Assembly (NCBI RefSeq): GCF_900110995.1
Contig: NZ_FOJF01000003.1
Coordinates: forward strand, 1,116,001 to 1,180,000
From: Chitinophaga sp. YR573
GTDB taxonomy: Bacteria; Bacteroidota; Bacteroidia; Chitinophagales; Chitinophagaceae
Reading direction: 5' to 3'
DNA length: 64,000 bases
Of the stretch, positions 1 through 7,669 are shown one piece after another. The position numbers and the translations under genes were made by a program. How positions within the stretch are numbered: the first letter of the stretch is position 1; every line of letters begins with the position of its first letter. The notes beneath the pieces were generated by a model, which was not told the origin of the DNA, made no database searches, and worked only from the letters and a program-made list of their open reading frames with translations.

Positions 1-1
1 T

Positions 2-112
2 AAGGATAAAACAAATTATATGGAAATGGCTCAGTTGATTAACATAATGCCTTCCGATAATGTTCCTTACTTTCTAACGCTTATACGTTTTCAATTTGCA
101 GCAATCAGTTAA
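2..112 (+). CDS. C-terminal end of an upstream cas-operon gene (partial)
   Basis: The first bases are an open frame of 36 codons ending in TAA at 110-112, 20 bp before cas7. The peptide (KDKTNYMEMAQL... ending RFQFAAIS) has no stop and is hydrophobic at its end, as expected for the tail of a real protein. Its close spacing to cas7 makes it part of the same operon. By position it could be the large subunit (Cas8) or Cas5, but 36 residues are too few to say. The gene begins outside the window. Confidence 0.6.
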   Translation, partial: KDKTNYMEMAQLINIMPSDNVPYFLTLIRFQFAAIS

Positions 113-132
113 TAAATTAATAAAGATAAAAA

Positions 133-1182
133 ATGAAACCTTACATCTATTTAAGAGCATTAAAACATGCTGAGCATACTGTGTTTGGCGTTCAGGAAGG
201 GCAAAAAACATATTACGATGCACAGTTTGGGCAGTATTGTGCTTATTCAAGCGGGCAACAGGTGAAACGTTCTATTCTTGAAGATTTGACTTCAAATCTG
301 AATGTATCCATGGCTCCTGTAACATTCAATTATAATATTAAAGGGAAACAATTGGAGAATAAGGAACCATGGTCGCCATGTGATCCTAATTATGTTGACC
401 AACTTATTGGTGGCTGGATGAGGGCAGGGGATGGCTTGACTGTTAAAAGACGTAGTCCGTTGTCAATATCTGCTATGCGTCCGTTACATCCTTTATTGTC
501 TGGTACGGTAAAAGAGAACCTTACGTTTGATAGAAGTAACCGTCCTGATGGTAATCCGGTAAATGTGAGAATGGGAGATAAGTTATTAACGGAGGAAGAA
601 ATAGAAGATTTCTTAACCAAGAATGATCGTACATTACCTCGTCGTAACTGGATACCTGATAATAGAAGAGCGCAGGGACTTTTTGTATATGATATTGCCA
701 TTGATTTAAGAACGTTATTTTCCGTATCAGTTAATCAACATGAGCCAGAGTTAAGCAAGGAGAAAATTGAGGACCTTACATCTAAAGGATGGATATCGGG
801 AGAGAATACATTTGGTAAATGCCTGATAATGCCAAAGGCAGAAAGAGAAAAGATAATTCCAGCTCTGGCAAGTGCTTTATTAAACTGGCGTATTACCTCT
901 AACCAGGCCCGTACATTTAGTTTAATGGAAACGCTGGCAGTGGCGATTAGCGATAATGCAAGTACTTTGACTGGGGCTATACGTGCCAAGTTATCAGAAG
1001 AAGGGGAGAAACAGAAGGCAAAGCCTATTATAGATGAAACTGCGGGTGCTGAATTGTTTATTACATTACCATGTTCCGGTTACATTAATACGGTTAATGA
1101 AAGTGCAGATGCATTACAGCAGGCACAGGAGAAACTTATTAATGTAATGATGGAGTTTCCGTATGAAAATCAATTGAATTAA
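133..1182 (+). CDS. cas7: Cas7-family Cascade backbone protein (type I-B-like)
   Basis: A 349-residue RAMP-fold protein that would polymerise along the crRNA to form the backbone of the type I interference complex. Near the N-terminus, residues about 35-50 read FGQYCAYSSGQQVKRSI, matching the conserved Ser-Gln-x-x-Lys-Arg helix start of Cas7/Cst2/DevR proteins. The C-terminal third has the typical long helix followed by a glycine-poor strand (RTFSLMETLAVAIS). It lies 20 bp after a truncated upstream gene and 51 bp before cas4; that gap holds a terminator-like hairpin. There is no Shine-Dalgarno sequence, normal for Bacteroidota. The subtype is inferred from this protein and from the sizes of Cas4/Cas1/Cas2; cas3, cas5, cas6 and cas8 are not in the window. 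The family is fairly certain, the exact subtype is not. Confidence 0.75.
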   Translation: MKPYIYLRALKHAEHTVFGVQEGQKTYYDAQFGQYCAYSSGQQVKRSILEDLTSNLNVSMAPVTFNYNIKGKQLENKEPWSPCDPNYVDQLIGGWMRAGDGLTVKRRSPLSISAMRPLHPLLSGTVKENLTFDRSNRPDGNPVNVRMGDKLLTEEEIEDFLTKNDRTLPRRNWIPDNRRAQGLFVYDIAIDLRTLFSVSVNQHEPELSKEKIEDLTSKGWISGENTFGKCLIMPKAEREKIIPALASALLNWRITSNQARTFSLMETLAVAISDNASTLTGAIRAKLSEEGEKQKAKPIIDETAGAELFITLPCSGYINTVNESADALQQAQEKLINVMMEFPYENQLN

Positions 1183-1187
1183 ATAGT

Positions 1188-1220
1188 AAGGTGAGATGGT
1201 CAATACGAACATCTCACCTT
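1188..1220 (+). terminator. Terminator-like hairpin between cas7 and cas4
   Basis: A perfect 11-bp stem (AAGGTGAGATG at 1188-1198, CATCTCACCTT at 1210-1220) with an 11-nt loop, followed by the T-rich run TGTTTATTTT. It lies exactly between the interference gene cas7 and the adaptation genes cas4-cas1-cas2, so it could lower transcription of the adaptation module. It could also be an RNA processing site. Confidence 0.6.
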
Positions 1221-1233
1221 TGTTTATTTTACC

Positions 1234-1761
1234 ATGATTACTACTGCTACCTGTATTAACTACTATCATATTTGTCATCGTAAATTGTGGTTATTCTCTA
1301 ATGGCATTCGTATGGAGCATACATCTGATACGGTGTATGATGGTAAATTATTACATGACAGAAGTTATCCTCAACGGGCGGAGAAACATACAGAGATTGA
1401 AATTTCAGCAATTTTCAATGGCTTTGAATTATCTGGCAAAATAGACTTTTATGATGCGAAGGAGAAGGTAATTCATGAAATTAAGCGTAGTGATAAAATA
1501 GAGGATGCTCATGAATGGCAGGTTAAATATTATATATGGCTGCTTGAACTGAACGATATTACCGGTGTACGTGCTACTCTGGAGTATCCTAAGCTGCGGA
1601 GTACGCTCGACGTAATATTAGAAAATAAAGACAGGAAATACCTGACGGATATTATCCCTAAAATTGCGTTATTGAAAGAAAGTGAAGAATGCCCTTTGAA
1701 GATCAATAGTAAAATCTGTAAGAATTGTAGTTATTATGACCTTTGTTATGTTGTAGAATAG
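1234..1761 (+). CDS. cas4: CRISPR-associated exonuclease Cas4
   Basis: A 175-residue RecB-like nuclease of the size seen in type I-B loci. Cas4 trims prespacers and recognises the PAM end together with Cas1-Cas2. Visible motifs are Asp71 in GKIDF, Glu82-x-Lys84 in HEIK, and Gln96 in EWQVKYY (RecB motifs II, III and QhxxY-like). Candidate iron-sulfur ligands are Cys14 near the N-terminus and Cys162, Cys165 and Cys171 in the C-terminal CKNCSYYDLC cluster. The start is the only early ATG and lies just after the hairpin. The gene is 19 bp upstream of cas1. Confidence 0.9.
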   Translation: MITTATCINYYHICHRKLWLFSNGIRMEHTSDTVYDGKLLHDRSYPQRAEKHTEIEISAIFNGFELSGKIDFYDAKEKVIHEIKRSDKIEDAHEWQVKYYIWLLELNDITGVRATLEYPKLRSTLDVILENKDRKYLTDIIPKIALLKESEECPLKINSKICKNCSYYDLCYVVE

Positions 1762-1780
1762 CCTTGTTATCCTTCCCAAA

Positions 1781-2785
1781 ATGAAAAAATCATATTATCT
1801 TTTTAATCCTGGGCGCATGAGCCGAAAGGATAATACGCTGAAATTTGTTCCGGTAGATGAAGAAGGAAAAGAAGGGATTCCCAAATACATCCCTGTAGAG
1901 AGCGTAGACAATCTTTATACTTTTGGTGCTTTGGATGCCAACAGCGCGTTATACAACTTCCTGGGTAAAGAACAGATCAGCGTTCATTTCTTTGACTACT
2001 ACGAACATTATACCGGTAGCTTTATGCCTAAGGAATATTTGTTAAGTGGTAAAGTCCTTATCGCACAAACAGAATGTTACTCTAAGCCTAAAAGACGAAT
2101 GCCTGTAGCCAGGAAATTTATTGAAGGGGCTGCCTTTAATATGGTGAAGAACCTGCGTTATTATAATAATAGAGATAAGGATACTACTGCACAAATTGAG
2201 AAGATTGAAGTTCTTTCTCTGCAAATAGAGACTGCTGAAGATATAGAAACTTTAATGGGAATAGAAGGTAATATCCGGATGTCATATTATGAAGCGTTTG
2301 ACCTGATCATTAATGACTTTGAAATGGGTAATCGTGTCAAACAACCTCCTTCTAATGAGGTGAATGCAATGGTATCATTTGTTAATATGATGTGTTATAC
2401 GCTTTGTCTGGATATGATTTATCATACACAACTTAATCCTACCATCAGCTTTTTACATCAACCAGGATATCGTCGTTACTCATTAGCCCTTGATCTCGCC
2501 GAAATATTTAAACCAATATTGGCGGATCGCTTGATTTTTTCTTTGCTCAATAAAAAAATGATTGGTAAAGGTGATTTTGACCATACACTTAATAGTTGCC
2601 TTTTAAAAGATAGTGGCCGGAAGAAGGTAATCAAAGCCTGGGATGAACGTCTGCAGGAAACGATAAAACATAGATCTTTAGGTAGGAGTGTTAGTTACAA
2701 ACATCTTGTGAAACTGGAATGTTATAAGCTGGTGAAACATATTTTGAGCATAGAGGAATATAAACCGTTTAAAGCCTGGTGGTAG
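1781..2785 (+). CDS. cas1: CRISPR integrase Cas1
   Basis: A 334-residue metal-dependent integrase that inserts prespacers at the leader-repeat junction. The catalytic positions are present: Glu162 in GIEGNIR, His226 in ISFLHQPGYRR, and the acidic pair Asp238/Glu241 in LDLAEIFKPILADR. The N-terminal beta-sandwich region (residues 1-90) and the alpha-helical catalytic domain are both complete. The stop codon abuts the ATG of cas2 with no gap, so the two are translationally coupled, as usual. Cas4-Cas1-Cas2 next to the leader indicates an array able to acquire spacers, which the identical leader-proximal repeats support. Confidence 0.96.
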   Translation: MKKSYYLFNPGRMSRKDNTLKFVPVDEEGKEGIPKYIPVESVDNLYTFGALDANSALYNFLGKEQISVHFFDYYEHYTGSFMPKEYLLSGKVLIAQTECYSKPKRRMPVARKFIEGAAFNMVKNLRYYNNRDKDTTAQIEKIEVLSLQIETAEDIETLMGIEGNIRMSYYEAFDLIINDFEMGNRVKQPPSNEVNAMVSFVNMMCYTLCLDMIYHTQLNPTISFLHQPGYRRYSLALDLAEIFKPILADRLIFSLLNKKMIGKGDFDHTLNSCLLKDSGRKKVIKAWDERLQETIKHRSLGRSVSYKHLVKLECYKLVKHILSIEEYKPFKAWW

Positions 2786-3049
2786 ATGTATGTGATTTTA
2801 GTATATGATATAGAAGAGAGACGGGTCAGCAAAATGCTGAAATTATGTCGCAGATACCTGAACTGGATTCAGAATAGTGTATTTGAGGGAGAGCTAAGCG
2901 AAGTGAAACTTAAAGAATTGCTTGGTGAAGCTAAAGGGATTATCAATAAAGATAAAGACAGCATTATTATTTTCAGTAGCCGTCAGGAGAAATGGTTGGA
3001 TAAAATGGTTGTTGGCAAGGAGAAAAATGAGCTGAATAATATTTTGTAG
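2786..3049 (+). CDS. cas2: CRISPR adaptation protein Cas2
   Basis: An 87-residue ferredoxin-fold protein that bridges two Cas1 dimers in the integration complex. The N-terminal MYVILVYDIEE strand carries the family's conserved Asp8, and NWIQNSVFEGEL is the typical second strand segment. Length is normal. It starts on the base after the cas1 stop and is followed directly by the CRISPR leader; its stop codon overlaps the left half of a 9-bp inverted repeat (AGTCGTCGA, 3048-3056). Confidence 0.95.
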   Translation: MYVILVYDIEERRVSKMLKLCRRYLNWIQNSVFEGELSEVKLKELLGEAKGIINKDKDSIIIFSSRQEKWLDKMVVGKEKNELNNIL

Positions 3050-3255
3050 TCGTCGAAGAGGCTTTTGTGAGGTTGTGATTGTTAAGATCTTTGACATTTT
3101 GGAATTAAACCATTGATTTTGTTAGCTTTGGGGATGTTGTCGATGTCTGGGGGGAATTTTATTATTGTATATCGACGACTTTTATTGTTATAAGAGAGGA
3201 AAGCGTATCTTTGTTTATGGCCCTTTTAGGGCTTTTTTTATGGCCGGTTTAACGG
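3050..3255 (+). promoter_or_regulatory. CRISPR leader with Bacteroidota-type promoter
   Basis: About 206 bp between cas2 and the first repeat. TTTG at 3098-3101 and TAGCTTTG at 3123-3130, 21 nt apart, match the Bacteroidota -33 (TTTG) and -7 (TAnnTTTG) consensus and would start a transcript near 3137 reading into the array. The 9-mer TCGACGACT (3172-3180) is the complement of AGTCGTCGA (3048-3056), so the promoter lies inside a long inverted repeat. GGAATTAAACC at 3101-3111 resembles the 3' end of the CRISPR repeat. The leader side is fixed by perfect repeats at this end and degenerate repeats at the other. Confidence 0.75.
3219..3239 (+). terminator. Short terminator-like hairpin inside the CRISPR leader
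   Basis: GCCC (3220-3223), a five-base loop and GGGC (3229-3232) are followed by seven T residues. The element lies downstream of the predicted array promoter and 16 bp before the first repeat. The stem has only four or five pairs, so it may be a weak attenuator, the end of a short leader RNA, or chance. Confidence 0.4.
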
Positions 3256-6200
3256 CTTCCAATTGTACCATAGAGGAATTGAAACTGGCCTGCTTTGTGA
3301 AGGGATATTTTTACGCCTGCTTCCAATTGTACCATAGAGGAATTGAAACCTACAAACAAAACAGACGAACTGGATCGGTATGGACTTCCAATTGTACCAT
3401 AGAGGAATTGAAACATAAACCTAAGTTCGTTAACCTGTTTAAAGCAATCCTTCCAATTGTACCATAGAGGAATTGAAACTAGTCTTTGAGGTACATTTTA
3501 ACGCTGGTTCACCTACTTCCAATTGTACCATAGAGGAATTGAAACACGGACGACAGAATGTTTTACCCCTGTAAGCCGGATACTTCCAATTGTACCATAG
3601 AGGAATTGAAACACCCGGCCAGGATAGTAGTCCTGGCCATTATCTTTCTTCCAATTGTACCATAGAGGAATTGAAACATAGAGAGAGGATTAAATCATTC
3701 TCACCTTTAAATTCTTCCAATTGTACCATAGAGGAATTGAAACGGGAATGCAGGATCTTTCACCCATAATAATATAAGCTTCCAATTGTACCATAGAGGA
3801 ATTGAAACTTTAGTGCAGGCGGTTATCCCGGCGGCTACCCTGGACTTCCAATTGTACCATAGAGGAATTGAAACTCATCGTGAAGTATGGCAAACACTGG
3901 TTTGCGATAACTTCCAATTGTACCATAGAGGAATTGAAACTATTGGGAGGGAAATCAAGAAAGCGTCGTAAGCAACTTCCAATTGTACCATAGAGGAATT
4001 GAAACCTCCATCCACTATACCGGTAGCAATGCCAACACCCTCTTCCAATTGTACCATAGAGGAATTGAAACCATACTACACAATCGTGTTTGATCCTCTT
4101 TTTAGTGACTTCCAATTGTACCATAGAGGAATTGAAACTCCATCTGGCTTAATAAGATCAACGCAGTTATGAAGTCTTCCAATTGTACCATAGAGGAATT
4201 GAAACGGTCTATAATTCGATTTAATTTTATACAATGAATGTCTTCCAATTGTACCATAGAGGAATTGAAACATAGATGATGAGTCGGAAAACGATGACGG
4301 TTCGCTACTTCCAATTGTACCATAGAGGAATTGAAACTAGGTGAGCTTGTTGACTGCTGTGTGACTAATAATCCCTTCCAATTGTACCATAGAGGAATTG
4401 AAACGGCCCGTCCAATTAAATACTAACTATTCCCAAAAAACTTCCAATTGTACCATAGAGGAATTGAAACTTCTATCAGCTGGGCAACAAAGCTATCGGG
4501 ATCAGGCTTCCAATTGTACCATAGAGGAATTGAAACCAAAGGGGTTTTCAAGGATTCAGATATGTAACAGAACTTCCAATTGTACCATAGAGGAATTGAA
4601 ACTTGAAATAGATATCGCGCACTGCACCTGTAGTTCCATCTTCCAATTGTACCATAGAGGAATTGAAACAGAAAAACAAATAGCTGATGAAAAAGCTCTT
4701 AGGCAGCTTCCAATTGTACCATAGAGGAATTGAAACATGGGCGTGAAAAGAGTAGTGCTTTGTGTGCCTAAACTTCCAATTGTACCATAGAGGAATTGAA
4801 ACCTATGCGGAGATTGATTAATATCTGATACTCCACTACTTCCAATTGTACCATAGAGGAATTGAAACTCGTCTGACACCTGATCCATGTTACGATACCA
4901 AACTTCCAATTGTACCATAGAGGAATTGAAACTGTATATCGCTGCCATGATTTCTTTATCGATAAAGCCTGCAATTGTACCATAGAGGAATTGAAACCAG
5001 GATTAAGGGTTTGTAAAGACAGATAAAAAGTTACTTTCAATTGTACCATAGAGGAATTGAAACAACACCATAGCAGTGAAATTACTAGATGGGTCCCCAC
5101 TGCAATTACACCATATAGGAATTGAAACTTAGATATCACAGAGTGAAATAATTTATTGCGGCTATCTTTCAATTGCACCATATAGGAATTGAAACAAAAA
5201 TGAGAGGCATAGACAAAATCTAACGAGTTTTCGTTCAATATGTACCATATAGGAATTGAAACGAATTGGTAAGTAGTTCTATATTGTTCTCTTTAAACTT
5301 TCAATTGTACCGTAGAGGAATTGAAACAGCAACTACGATCTGCGTTACATCATCGAGTACACACGTTCAATTGTACCATATAGGAATTGAAACTCTGCTC
5401 ATACCTGCATTCAGATATATCATCCCTCCTTTTAATTGTGCCATAGAGGAATTGAAACACGCTAACGTCCGACATATAAGACAATTGCGCCTGGGCTATC
5501 AATTGTAGCATAGAGGAATTGAAACTATTATTTTTAATGCTCTCATGTTTACTTTTTTAATCTATCAATTGTAGCATAGAGGAATTGAAACCAATTTATT
5601 GTAGTAGATAGCATTCAATACTGGAACACTTTTAATTGCACCATATAGGAATTGAAACATCACCGTTCCTGCCAGTATTTTAGTAGCTGCGCTCATCTTT
5701 CAATTGCACCATAGAGGAATTGAAACCTTTACCCATGTCATGCACCGCACCGCCGCCAACGCCTGCAATTGTGCCATAGAGGAATTGAAACCTCTTATAG
5801 ATCACGTATTGAGCAGCACTGGGAAGCTTTTCAATTGTACCATTGAGGAATGGAAACGTATTACTGTAACTAGTGTTCCTATCGCCAGTGTTATCTTTTA
5901 ATTGTACCATAGAGGAATTGAAACTGATTAAGACTGCAACGTTTTAAAAGATCGTCATCTTTCAATTGCACCATAGAGGAATTGAAACCTTTACCCATGT
6001 CATGCACCGCACCGCCGCCAACGCCTGCAATTGTGCCATAGAGGAATTGAAACCTCTTATAGATCACGTATTGAGCAGCACTGGGAAGCTTTTCAATTGT
6101 ACCATTGAGGAATGGAAACGTATTACTGTAACTAGTGTTCCTATCGCCAGTGTTATCTTTTAATTGTACCATAGAGGAATTGAAACTGATTAAGACTGCA

Positions 6201-6574
6201 ACGTTTTAAAAGATCGTCGACTTTCAATTGCACCATAGAGGAATTGAAACTCCGGAAAGTTAATTGAGTAGTCCAGCCCGTTAGGTCTTTCAATTGCAGC
6301 ATAGAGGAATTGAAACACTGGAAAGCAATATTGCCATACCTGGGATACTCCACTTTCAATTGCACCGTATAGGAATTGGAACATTACAGACACAAGTGAT
6401 ATAACATGAATAATTTTAATTGTACCATGGAGGAATTGAAAAGATTCAAGCATCATAGAACTAAATGCAGGAAGGAATGTCTTTAATTGCACCGTATAGG
6501 AATTGAAACTGTATCTATAACAATAAAATACACACTATGCAAAACTTTCAATTGCACCATAGAGGAATGGAAAT
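3256..6574 (+). CRISPR. CRISPR array, 51 repeats of 30 bp, 50 spacers
   Basis: The repeat begins CTTCCAATTG and ends GAATTGAAAC (30 bp), with the ATTGAAAC 3' handle typical of type I-A/I-B and III systems. I counted 51 units by eye: repeats 1-26 (3256-4932) are identical, and repeats 27-51 (4968-6574) each carry one or more changes. Spacers are mostly 34-38 nt, with one of 30 nt between repeats 48 and 49. Common distal variants are CTTTC for CTTCC, CACC for TACC and TATAGG for TAGAGG; the last repeat (6545-6574) ends GGAAAT. The leader is therefore on the cas2 side and the oldest spacers are distal. Units 38-41 are duplicated. Open reading frames across this region on both strands are by-products of the periodic sequence. 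Confidence 0.98.
5693..6218 (+). repeat. Tandem duplication of four CRISPR repeat-spacer units
   Basis: Bases 5693-5956 recur at 5955-6218, a shift of 262 bp covering four repeats and four spacers. The copies look identical, including the repeat variants (for example the GGAATGG repeats at 5828-5857 and 6090-6119). The junction falls in the last two bases of a spacer (CGTCAT at the junction, CGTCGA at the end of the second copy), with a two-base TC microhomology rather than a crossover in the middle of a repeat. Confidence 0.9.
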
Positions 6575-6681
6575 AAAGGATGGATGCGCCGTAAAAACAG
6601 CAAGACTTCTTTCAAGTCCACTACAAAAGAATGAAAGCTTTATTACAATTTGAATTATAACCACGTGCTGTACTATAGAAT

Positions 6682-6715
6682 AAAACAGGCAATCAAATTA
6701 TTGATCGCCTGTTTT
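6682..6715. terminator. Bidirectional terminator after the CRISPR array
   Basis: AAAACAGGC (6682-6690) pairs with GCCTGTTTT (6707-6715), and the inner ATCAA/TTGAT pairs extend the stem, with one mismatch and an ATTA loop. A/T tracts on both sides let it serve both the array transcript (plus) and the GH114-like gene (minus), whose stop codon is at 6722. Confidence 0.75.
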
Positions 6716-6721
6716 AATTGC

Positions 6722-7546
6722 TTACTGGCAAAAATAACTCCACTTATCCAAATCCCTTTTCTTTAGCACTGCACTAAATTTCTTTGTTTTTGCTGCAGGG
6801 CATACCGTAGATTGAAACTTCGCCTGCGTCATTTCGTCTGTGTATTCTGTTACGAAGACGGGTTTGTTTTTGGTGATGTAGGGTAGCATATCGTCCTGCC
6901 AGCCCTGGTCGAAGGCGTCTTCGGTGAGTGCCCAGTCAAAGGAAGAGGAGAAGTCGTCAGTAAGTTCGGAGACGTTCTTCTGGCCGATGCCGAGGCCCAT
7001 GGAGTGGGCGAGAGTGATGAGATAAGTGCAGAATGCTTTGGTGTCTGTGATAGAAATGTCGAAACCGGTTTCGTTCTCGTATGCGTCGAGGTTATCCGGT
7101 TCGATGGCGTCGAAGCCTTTTTGTCGGATCATGGTGAAACGGGATATCAGCCATGGTTTCATGCTGTCTAGGTGGCGGATATCCAGCCACCTTTCGTCTG
7201 GCCATTCAGGATAGATTTTACCGATGACGGAGGGTGGGAGAAGAGCACTATCCGGACGGTAGTTTTCAAGCGTACCGACGGAGACGTAAGCAATGACCAT
7301 CTTGCCTTTAGCATGTAAGGCATCAACCGTAGCTTTGGTAGTTTCAAAAGCATCCACGTCTACAACGTCTGTAGTGAAAGTGTCTGTGGATGAAATGTTC
7401 GCCAGGTCCCAGTCGAATGTGACACCGGCAACAGGTTGCCACCAGGTAGCAGCATTCTTTTCAGGATCAGGGACAGTGGTAGTAGTAGACGTTTTACTGC
7501 AGCTGGTTAAAAGAATAAGACCAGCAATAAAATGCATAGGTTTCAT
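6722..7546 (-). CDS. GH114-family endo-alpha-1,4-polygalactosaminidase-like lipoprotein
   Basis: A 274-residue lipoprotein: hydrophobic signal with lipobox LLTSC (Cys at about residue 16), then a Thr-rich linker and a TIM-barrel domain. The segments AYVSVGTLENYRPDS, RWLDIR, GFDAIEPDNLDAYEN and LGIGQKNVSEL match the GH114 (TM1410-like) pattern, in which acidic residues such as those of IEPDNLD line the active site. The family acts on galactosamine-containing polysaccharides of fungal or bacterial biofilms, but many members are untested. It is monocistronic, with a TATCTTTG promoter upstream and a shared terminator downstream. Fold and family are likely; the substrate is not established. Confidence 0.8.
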   Translation of the reverse strand: MKPMHFIAGLILLTSCSKTSTTTTVPDPEKNAATWWQPVAGVTFDWDLANISSTDTFTTDVVDVDAFETTKATVDALHAKGKMVIAYVSVGTLENYRPDSALLPPSVIGKIYPEWPDERWLDIRHLDSMKPWLISRFTMIRQKGFDAIEPDNLDAYENETGFDISITDTKAFCTYLITLAHSMGLGIGQKNVSELTDDFSSSFDWALTEDAFDQGWQDDMLPYITKNKPVFVTEYTDEMTQAKFQSTVCPAAKTKKFSAVLKKRDLDKWSYFCQ

Positions 7547-7598
7547 AAGATAAGTAAATCGGTTTTATAAGAATCGGTTTTTATAAGATATGTCGGGG

Positions 7599-7606
7599 CA
7601 AAGATA
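7599..7606 (-). promoter_or_regulatory. -7 box (TATCTTTG) for the GH114-like gene
   Basis: On the minus strand TATCTTTG fits TAnnTTTG exactly, about 50 bp upstream of the start codon at 7546. No clear TTTG lies at the -33 position. Between box and start, an ATCGGTTTTTATAAG-type sequence occurs twice in tandem (about 7550-7590). Confidence 0.5.
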
Positions 7607-7616
7607 TAAAAAGATA

Positions 7617-7653
7617 TAAAAAAAGTAACCCCGGCAATTACGCCGAGGCTACT
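7617..7653 (-). terminator. Terminator of the 735-aa protein gene
   Basis: On the minus strand, AGTAGCCTCGGC and GCCGGGGTTACT form a stem with two internal mismatches and a short GTAATT loop, followed by seven T residues. It begins 16 bp after the stop codon at 7670. Confidence 0.7.
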
Positions 7654-7669
7654 AAACTAAAAAAAACCA

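Noticed and set aside
133..3049. Possibility that the cas locus is a complete minimal system (cas7-cas4-cas1-cas2)
   Set aside because: A truncated gene at 2-112 shows the operon continues upstream, so missing effector genes are expected outside the window.
3817..3910. Spacers matching other parts of this window (self-targeting)
   Set aside because: Reading by eye, I found only short chance matches; a proper search is needed but nothing supports self-targeting here.
3165..6492. Many open reading frames of 60-156 codons on both strands in 3.2-6.5 kb
   Set aside because: They translate the 30-bp CRISPR repeats again and again (for example SNCTIEELK and FNSSMVQLE) and are artefacts of a stop-free repeat.
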